Positions 59,301 to 64,000 of a DNA stretch of 64,000 nt are shown in pieces. Position numbers and translations under genes: made by a program. Numbering within the stretch: position 1 is the stretch's first letter; the number at the start of each line of letters is the position of its first letter. Location: the NCBI GenBank assembly GCA_937928385.1, contig CALEZD010000098.1, positions 1 through 64,000 on the forward strand. The letters are read 5' to 3'. Origin of the DNA: an uncultured Bacteroidota bacterium. GTDB lineage: Bacteria > Bacteroidota > Bacteroidia > Chitinophagales > Chitinophagaceae. The notes under the pieces were generated by a model. That model ran no database searches. It had not been told where the DNA came from and saw nothing but the letters and a program-made list of their open reading frames with translations.

Positions 59301-59823
59301 CGACTTCCTTTCCTATAAGCTGTACCCCAAAGTGTACGAAACTTACCTGAAGTTTTATCGTGAGTACGGCGATGTGTCGGTGATACCCACACCATTGTTC
59401 CTGTATGGGCTGAAGATGGGGCAAGATGCTACAATAGAAATTGCGAAAGGTAAAACCCTGCTGATACGCCTGCTGAGCATCGGCGAAGCCAACGAAATGG
59501 GTAAACGTACTGTGTTCTTCAAACTGAACGGACAGACACGTAATATAGAAGTGCCCGATAAGTCGGTAAAAGTAGAGCATAAAGAAAACCGCAAAATGGA
59601 TAAGGATAACGCCAACCATATAGGTGCACCGCTACAGGGTATGCTGTCGAAAGTGCAGGTGAAGAAAGGGGAGCAGGTGAAAAAGAACCAGCCCTTGTTT
59701 GTGATAGAAGCTATGAAGATGGAAACGGTGATTACCGCCAATCACGACTGCACCATAGCAGATATAGAACTAACTGAAGGTACTTTGGTAAACACTAATG
59801 ACCTGGTGGTGGTGATAGGATAA
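56383..59823 (+). CDS. pyc: Pyruvate carboxylase
   Basis: A 1146-residue single-chain biotin enzyme making oxaloacetate from pyruvate and bicarbonate with ATP. Residues about 1-450 are biotin carboxylase (ATP-grasp, KAASGGGGRGMRVV), about 530-800 carboxyltransferase (DTTLRDAHQS, with metal-binding His in HLHTHDTS), then the PYC tetramerisation region, and the C-terminal biotinyl domain with EAMKME (biotin on K1112). All domains are present in one chain. It refills the TCA cycle with gltA and acn. A likely small RNA and terminator follow. Confidence 0.97.
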   Translation: MNIKKVLIANRGEIAIRIARAASELDIRTVAIYTYEDRYSLHRYKADEAYQVGEDNDPLKPYLDMDAIINIARDCGADAIHPGYGFLSENATFARKCADSNIIFVGPRPEAMAALGDKVTAKEVAIKAGIPIIESNIQPLTNIDIALQEANRIGYPLMLKAASGGGGRGMRVVRSDEDLKKSFPEARSEAKNAFGDDTVFLEKFVENPKHIEVQVAADNYGNIIHLFERDCSVQRRFQKVVEVAPAVTLQQATKDKLYKYATDIARAVNYNNLGTVEFLVDAAEHIYFIEVNPRIQVEHTVTEMVTGIDLVKTQLFVAAGYKLTDKEVGIGSQEDVSVDGVAIQCRITTEDPANDFKPDYGTLVTYRNAAGFGVRLDEGSTYPGMKISPFFDSMLVKVSTWGNNLHDASMKMHRALREFRVRGVKNNIPFLENLITHEGFRSGQTTVGFIQEHPELFRFVAKQDRGTKILRYLADITVNGNPDVKVKHDGREFRKPEIPMAPVDIAYPKGTKDMLTEMGPDKFCAWLKAEKKIHYTDTTLRDAHQSLLATRMRTIDMLKVSKQFAKLHPQTFSMEVWGGATFDVAMRFLNEDPWQRLEQIREAVPNILLQMLIRGSNGVGYTAYPDNLVEKFVEQSWEKGVDIFRIFDSLNWMENIAPCIEMVRNRTEGIAEAALCYTGDILDPKRTKYNLDYYLRLAKDLENAGAHILAIKDMSGLLKPYAAAELVAGLKATVNIPIHLHTHDTSSLQPASYLKAIEAGVDVVDVALGAVSGLTSQPNFNAVVEMMKFHERENHYDIDSLNEFSNYWEAVREIYYPYESGLKASAAEVFRHEIPGGQYSNLRPQAKALGLEDKFEDIKKMYATVNDMFGDIVKVTPSSKVVGDMAQFMVANGFSREHVMQKGEGISFPESVQEFFMGVLGQPEGGLPKELQKIILKDKVPFTDRPNKHLNPVDFDKEMAAFREQFGDDLGLCDFLSYKLYPKVYETYLKFYREYGDVSVIPTPLFLYGLKMGQDATIEIAKGKTLLIRLLSIGEANEMGKRTVFFKLNGQTRNIEVPDKSVKVEHKENRKMDKDNANHIGAPLQGMLSKVQVKKGEQVKKNQPLFVIEAMKMETVITANHDCTIADIELTEGTLVNTNDLVVVIG

Positions 59824-59845
59824 CTGATTATCCGGTGCAATAGCA

Positions 59846-59853
59846 TACCTTTG
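59846..59853 (+). promoter_or_regulatory. -7 element downstream of pyc
   Basis: TACCTTTG matches TAnnTTTG exactly, 22 bases after the pyc stop and with no plus-strand gene following, so it would serve a noncoding transcript. Confidence 0.5.
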
Positions 59854-59857
59854 CATC

Positions 59858-59942
59858 GGTGCCAAACCTCGAGGTTGCAAAGGGCGCAAGCCTGTTTTGC
59901 AACACAACTGAAGTTCCTTGCCTATGGCAGGAACTTCTTTTA
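59858..59942 (+). ncRNA. Candidate small structured RNA
   Basis: After the promoter-like element, GTTGCAAA (59874-59881) pairs with TTTGCAAC (59896-59903). Inside it GGGC and GCCT close a GCAA tetraloop of the stable GNRA class. A strong terminator hairpin then ends the transcript at about 59942. No known RNA family is recognised and no protein can be coded at useful length. It could also be a processed part of the pyc message. Confidence 0.5.
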
Positions 59943-59945
59943 TTT
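59910..59945 (+). terminator. Terminator of pyc and the candidate RNA
   Basis: GAAGTTCC pairs with GGAACTTC and inner TGCC with GGCA, with one bulged T, followed by a T-rich run. It touches the tsaC stop on the other strand. Confidence 0.85.
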
Positions 59946-60903
59946 ACGACATTGACGCACGATCTAACCTGTCGTTGATAGCTATACCTAATCCATACGC
60001 AGGAAACCTTTTAGCAATAATCAAGTCATAGCTTTTTGCATCCATATCATGCAAGGTGGCATAGAGCTTGTTCATAGCTACTGTCATATCATCAGTTGTG
60101 CCCAGCATTACCTGGTTGCCTAAGGGAAGTTGATTTGTATATGAATTGTATGTAACGACCCCAATATTCAGTCTTGAATTTCTTTTTATTTCAAGATCAA
60201 TGTCATCTACTGCTAATACGGGTGTGAAAGGAGAATAATGCTTTTTGTGCATACCGGGTGCTCTTGTTGTCTTTTCCGGCCTGTTTAATTTTACTCCGAT
60301 TGTTTTTTCTATATCAGTTGTATTAATTGCTCCGGCCCTGAAAAGAGTGGGCTTATTATTCGGGAAGCCAATAATTGTTGATTCAATCCCCGCATCGCAT
60401 GCGCCTCCATCCAGTATATACCTGATTTTGCCATCAAACATTTTGTGCACATGATTTGAGGTAGTAGGGCTGATGTATGTAAACGGGTTTGCGCTGGGTG
60501 CTGCCAATGGCAACCCCGTTATATCCAACAGAACTTGAGTCAATGTGTGTTTGGGTATCCTGATAGCAACAGTGTCTTGTCCTGCTGTGACAATACCGGG
60601 GATGATATCTTTTTTGGGTAATAATACCGTAAGCGGCCCCGGACTGAACTTTTCCAAAAGCTTGAACGCCTGTTCGGGTATATCGTTTGTGTATTTATAT
60701 ACCTGCTCTATATCTGCCACATGTATTATCAGCGGATTGTCGGCAGGGCGGTTTTTAAGGTTGTAAATTTTCTGTACACTAACCGTATTCAGTGCATTAG
60801 CGGCAAGCCCGTAAACCGTTTCTGTTGGAATAGCGACTACTTCTCCATTGCATAGCAACTCAGCAGCGTAATCTATATCGGTACCAATTATTGTTTTAAT
60901 CAT
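59944..60903 (-). CDS. tsaC: L-threonylcarbamoyladenylate synthase (Sua5 type)
   Basis: A 319-residue protein with the YrdC/TsaC domain (about 1-200; PTETVYGLAANALN, KNRPADNPLIIHV, LAAPSANPF, ESTIIGFP) and a C-terminal Sua5 domain. It makes TC-AMP from Thr, bicarbonate and ATP, the first step of t6A in tRNA. It sits 10 bases after the DUF6671 gene and shares its operon. Confidence 0.94.
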   Translation of the reverse strand: MIKTIIGTDIDYAAELLCNGEVVAIPTETVYGLAANALNTVSVQKIYNLKNRPADNPLIIHVADIEQVYKYTNDIPEQAFKLLEKFSPGPLTVLLPKKDIIPGIVTAGQDTVAIRIPKHTLTQVLLDITGLPLAAPSANPFTYISPTTSNHVHKMFDGKIRYILDGGACDAGIESTIIGFPNNKPTLFRAGAINTTDIEKTIGVKLNRPEKTTRAPGMHKKHYSPFTPVLAVDDIDLEIKRNSRLNIGVVTYNSYTNQLPLGNQVMLGTTDDMTVAMNKLYATLHDMDAKSYDLIIAKRFPAYGLGIAINDRLDRASMS

Positions 60904-60913
60904 TTATCGTATT

Positions 60914-61762
60914 TTATGGATTGCAATAGTCACAATACATGGGGGTTTCTGATGTTTTGCCTTTAGGGTACATTTTGTCTTCACTATAATGACATTTCTG
61001 ACAGATGTAGATATAGCTTAAGGTGCTTTTGGTGGGATTGCCGCACAACTCACATGGCAATCCGTTGACTACATCAGCAACATCAAAGCCGGGGGTATTA
61101 CATTGCGGGCAAGTTCTCAATATAACATCAGATAGTTTTCTCGCGGCACGCCCTATTACCTCCATCCTGGTTGGATTGTACATCGCACGCATATCTGTTT
61201 CAACATACACCTGCCCGTATTTTGACAGGTATATATTCACGAGTTTATCCAGCGTCTGTATATCAGCTACACCCTTAGTCAAATCATCTGTTGCATCCTT
61301 GTCTCTGCGCAAAATGAGGCCATGGGATGGGAATAATACCTTTCCGGCAAATGCATCAACTTCAGCACGATTTTTAAGTAACTGACCATTGAAATTCGTC
61401 GTTGTAGTGATTTCTCTTACTTTTATCTCCAGGTTGTTTTCCCAGTCTAACAGGAGTAGAATTTCATCATCTGCATGCACAAACGGCAAGTAAGGGTGGG
61501 GCCCGAATGACCCTTCAGAAGATATTGCGAGTGTGCAATTATAAGCCCTACAGGCATCCGTACATTTTCTGCGGGCAGATTCAAGAGGTGCAGAGCTTCG
61601 TTCTATCTCACCGCTAAATGTTCCATACGCGTCAGTGTCAAACCCCTCAGGAACGAATAACTCTACACCTTCAAGAATACTTAATGCAGGCCGTATCACT
61701 TTCTCTTTACCGTGTTTGGTCGCTATCGCCAGCCTCCGCCCGGAAAAAAAATCCATGTTCAT
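60914..61762 (-). CDS. DUF6671-like protein with zinc-ribbon tail
   Basis: A 282-residue cytosolic protein. Features are FFSGRRLAIATKHGKEKVIRPAL, FDTDAYGTFSGEIER, ISSEGSFGPHPYLPFV and four Cys-x-x-Cys pairs in the C-terminal part (CPQC, CELC, CQKC, CDYC) giving zinc ribbons. It resembles the DUF6671 family, unknown in function. It is upstream of tsaC by 10 bases, so a link to tRNA or nucleotide work is plausible but unproven. A second Met two codons in is also a possible start (61756). Confidence 0.75.
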   Translation of the reverse strand: MNMDFFSGRRLAIATKHGKEKVIRPALSILEGVELFVPEGFDTDAYGTFSGEIERSSAPLESARRKCTDACRAYNCTLAISSEGSFGPHPYLPFVHADDEILLLLDWENNLEIKVREITTTTNFNGQLLKNRAEVDAFAGKVLFPSHGLILRRDKDATDDLTKGVADIQTLDKLVNIYLSKYGQVYVETDMRAMYNPTRMEVIGRAARKLSDVILRTCPQCNTPGFDVADVVNGLPCELCGNPTKSTLSYIYICQKCHYSEDKMYPKGKTSETPMYCDYCNP

Positions 61763-61994
61763 TCCAGACTGATATTTTCCTACACAAAGGTGCAGTATTC
61801 TTTTTATATACTTTCATTTAACTATAATATGAAAAGCATAACTATTATTTATGATTTTTCTGTTTCGCAGGGATGTTCCTGATGGTGTTCATCCGGAGCG
61901 GACGCTCAATTTATCTTAGGTCAGAGCGGGACGGTATGACCAGTTGTACTTATTATTTGTAGATTTAAACTTGTAAACATAAATTACTACCTGA

Positions 61995-62282
61995 ATGAAC
62001 ATTCGTCGAGTCCTCCTCCTTTTGATTCTGTCCTCTTGCACTGATAATAACAATGCCACAAATATCCGGTCAGTAACCGAGGGAATGAAACCCAGCGACG
62101 TGGATAGCATTATGGGTAAGCCGGTCAATATCATTGTCGGTCCAATTAGCAAAGGGTTTCCTAAACACGACAGTTGCTGTTTTATTTATGAATATGAAGG
62201 CGAGTTGGGCGCATCAGACAACTACGCGATTTGGTTTTTAAAGAACGACAGTACCGTTTCGTTTATCGGTCACGGAGAATAA
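61995..62282 (+). CDS. Small lipoprotein, SmpA/BamE-like
   Basis: A 95-residue lipoprotein with leader RRVLLLLILSSC (lipid Cys about 15). The segment SVTEGMKPSDVDSIMGKPVNI resembles the SmpA/OmlA (BamE) helix-pair start (GMs..qV..ilG.P), with a beta end. BamE helps outer-membrane protein assembly, but this short protein may only share the fold. Six bases from the recG stop on the opposite strand. Confidence 0.7.
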   Translation: MNIRRVLLLLILSSCTDNNNATNIRSVTEGMKPSDVDSIMGKPVNIIVGPISKGFPKHDSCCFIYEYEGELGASDNYAIWFLKNDSTVSFIGHGE

Positions 62283-62288
62283 TATCCC

Positions 62289-64000
62289 CTAACTAATCTT
62301 GCTCCAGTTATTAGTTGGCTTAGCCTGCTGTAGTAGTACGTTGCGTATACCCTGGTGCTGGGGTTGGGTGAGGGCGGGGTCTTCGTTCAGCAGTTGTTGT
62401 GCTGCCGCTCTTGTCTGTTCCAGTATGGCTGTATCATGTATAATATCCGCCAGCTTAAAACGAAATATTCCACTTTGTTTGGTGCCGTAGAGGTCTCCGG
62501 GTCCGCGCATGGCCAGGTCTTTTTCCGCTATGATAAAACCATTGGCCGTAGCCACCATGGTCTTCATTCTTTCTGCGCTTTCTTTCGATAGCTTGTTGCC
62601 CGTCAGCAGTATGCAATACGATTGTTCCGCACCACGGCCCACGCGCCCGCGCAACTGGTGCAACTGGGATAAGCCAAACCGTTCCGCGCTTTCTATCAGC
62701 ATCACGCTGGCATTAGGTACGTCCACGCCTACTTCTATTACGGTAGTGGCTACCAATACCTGCGCATGGCCTTCTGCAAAACGCTGCATATTGCGTTCCC
62801 TCAGTTCCTGCTCTTGCCTGCCGTGTACTATGGCTATGCGGTACTTATGGTCAGGAAAGAATGTTTTTACCTGCTCATAGCCCGCGACAAGACTCTCGTA
62901 GTCCATCTTCTCCGATTCTTCTATCAACGGATAGACAATATATGCCTGCCTGCCCTTATCCACCTCGCTGCGTATGAACTCCATGACATGCGCACGCCGC
63001 ATTTCATTGCGGTGTACGGTCTTTATCTCCTGCCTGCCGGGTGGCAGTTCATCTATTACTGATACGTCCAGGTCGCCATAGAGGGTCATGGCCAATGTGC
63101 GGGGTATGGGGGTTGCCGTCATCACTAATATATGTGGCGGAATCTCGTTCTTTTCCCATAGCCTTGCCCTTTGCCCTACACCAAAACGATGTTGCTCGTC
63201 TATCACAGCCAGCCCCAGGTTGGCAAATTGTACAGATTCTTCTATCAGCGCATGTGTGCCGACTGATATTTTTATAGTTCCGTCTGCCAGGCCTTTCAGT
63301 ATCTCTTTTCTTTCTTTTCCTTTTACCGTACCTGTCAGCAGTGCCACGGGGATACCCATAGGTTCCAGCAGCCGGCTGATGCTTTTATAATGCTGCTGCG
63401 CCAGTATCTCGGTAGGTGCCATCATACATGCCTGGTGGCCGTTATCCAGCGCCAGCAGCATCGACATTACGGCTACTATTGTTTTACCGCTTCCCACATC
63501 ACCCTGCACCAGTCGGTTCATCTGTTTGCCGGTAGCGGTGTCGGAGCGTATTTCTTTCAGTACCCGTTTCTGTGCACCTGTTAGTTCAAAAGGCAGATGT
63601 TTTTTATAGAAGTTGTTAAAATGGTCTCCCACAGTCTCAAACTTCCAGCCCTGCTGTATATGGTGTTGCACACGTATCTGGCCTATCTTCAGTTGAGAGG
63701 CAAACAGTTCTTCCCATTTCAGCCGGTGGCGTGCAGCCTGCATCCGTTCTTCCGTATCAGGATAGTGTATCCATTTCACAGCATGGTAGCGGTCGCAGAG
63801 TTGGTATTGCTGTATGATGTGCGGGGGCAGTATTTCGGGGATGTCTGCGGGTGTTATTTTGCTCAGCAGTTCTTTGGTTATTTTTGCCAACACACGGTTA
63901 TTCACACCCCGCCCTTTCAGCTTTTCAGTGAGGGGATACACAGGTGTCATGCCTGCTTTCGCTGTTTCAGCTGTCAGCGGGTCTATATCCGGGTGGGCAA
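62289..64000 (-). CDS. recG: ATP-dependent DNA helicase RecG, 5' end outside window
   Basis: The visible part is about 570 residues of a roughly 700-residue protein. The frame stays open to the window edge: upstream of the in-frame Met at 63950 the codons read HPDIDPLTAETAKAG, so that Met is internal. Motifs: Walker A GDVGSGKT, DEQHRFG (motif II), ATPIPRT (motif III), and GRVGRG (motif VI). RecG unwinds branched DNA and helps restart replication forks. The N-terminal wedge is partly missing. Confidence 0.95.
   Translation of the reverse strand, partial: AHPDIDPLTAETAKAGMTPVYPLTEKLKGRGVNNRVLAKITKELLSKITPADIPEILPPHIIQQYQLCDRYHAVKWIHYPDTEERMQAARHRLKWEELFASQLKIGQIRVQHHIQQGWKFETVGDHFNNFYKKHLPFELTGAQKRVLKEIRSDTATGKQMNRLVQGDVGSGKTIVAVMSMLLALDNGHQACMMAPTEILAQQHYKSISRLLEPMGIPVALLTGTVKGKERKEILKGLADGTIKISVGTHALIEESVQFANLGLAVIDEQHRFGVGQRARLWEKNEIPPHILVMTATPIPRTLAMTLYGDLDVSVIDELPPGRQEIKTVHRNEMRRAHVMEFIRSEVDKGRQAYIVYPLIEESEKMDYESLVAGYEQVKTFFPDHKYRIAIVHGRQEQELRERNMQRFAEGHAQVLVATTVIEVGVDVPNASVMLIESAERFGLSQLHQLRGRVGRGAEQSYCILLTGNKLSKESAERMKTMVATANGFIIAEKDLAMRGPGDLYGTKQSGIFRFKLADIIHDTAILEQTRAAAQQLLNEDPALTQPQHQGIRNVLLQQAKPTNNWSKIS

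Noticed and set aside
63950..63952. Start of recG at the in-frame Met 63950
   Set aside because: The frame continues with typical RecG codons to the window edge, so the gene is longer.
1..64000. CRISPR arrays, tRNA genes, rRNA genes, insertion sequences, prophage
   Set aside because: None seen: no regular direct repeats, no cloverleaf features and no transposase or integrase motifs noticed.

Overview
The window is a piece of a Bacteroidota chromosome, most like Chitinophagales (Chitinophagaceae-type). The evidence is the fused lpxC-fabZ gene, two secreted proteins with type IX secretion (T9SS) sorting tails, DUF4249 and many small Bacteroidota-style lipoproteins, a eukaryote-type citrate synthase, near absence of Shine-Dalgarno sequences, and repeated use of the Bacteroidota -7 promoter element TAnnTTTG. 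Species cannot be given from sequence alone. Apart from one structured 670-base gap it is dense, ordinary chromosome: no insertion sequence, prophage, CRISPR array, rRNA or tRNA was seen.

Layout. 1-19.7 kb is almost wholly minus strand: an erythromycin-esterase-like protein (cut by the window start), trxB, a DUF4249 lipoprotein, an L,D-transpeptidase, the tyrosine breakdown pair hmgA-hppD, the dTDP-sugar genes rfbB-rfbA with a DUF445 protein, then a long envelope block read as transglutaminase membrane protein, PBP1A, HD-domain protein, lpxD, lpxC/fabZ, lpxA and an ABC ATPase. 19.9-31.2 kb is mixed: a 3-hydroxyacyl-CoA dehydrogenase, a C1 aminopeptidase, an FKBP, a PadR regulator with a membrane partner under a clear palindromic operator, YceI, PspC, TatD-tcdA and aconitase. 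31.2-31.9 kb has no gene but carries nested inverted repeats. 31.9-37.4 kb is plus strand: an SGNH hydrolase, DUF58, the DUF177-rpmF-plsX lipid/ribosome operon, and a hydrolase-methyltransferase pair. The RNase P RNA gene lies at 37.5-37.9 kb.

37.9-64 kb holds a T9SS-exported heme/copper protein, valS, miaE, cspA, gltA, a deoxyhypusine-synthase-like protein lacking the catalytic lysine, tolC-suhB-thiL, an EGF-like lipoprotein, phoH, an SDR, a large FG-GAP/T9SS protein, a MaoC hydratase, pyruvate carboxylase, a likely small RNA, Sua5/TsaC with a DUF6671 partner, and recG (cut by the window end).

Functionally the window covers outer-membrane lipid A synthesis (lpxD, lpxC/fabZ, lpxA), peptidoglycan assembly (PBP1A, L,D-transpeptidase), central carbon (citrate synthase, aconitase, pyruvate carboxylase), tRNA modification (tsaC, tcdA, miaE) and RNA processing (RNase P). 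The least explained items are the small structured RNA after pyc (about 59858-59942), the inverted-repeat element at 31469-31592, and several perfect dyads next to promoters (25736-25758, 6313-6340, 26598-26613).
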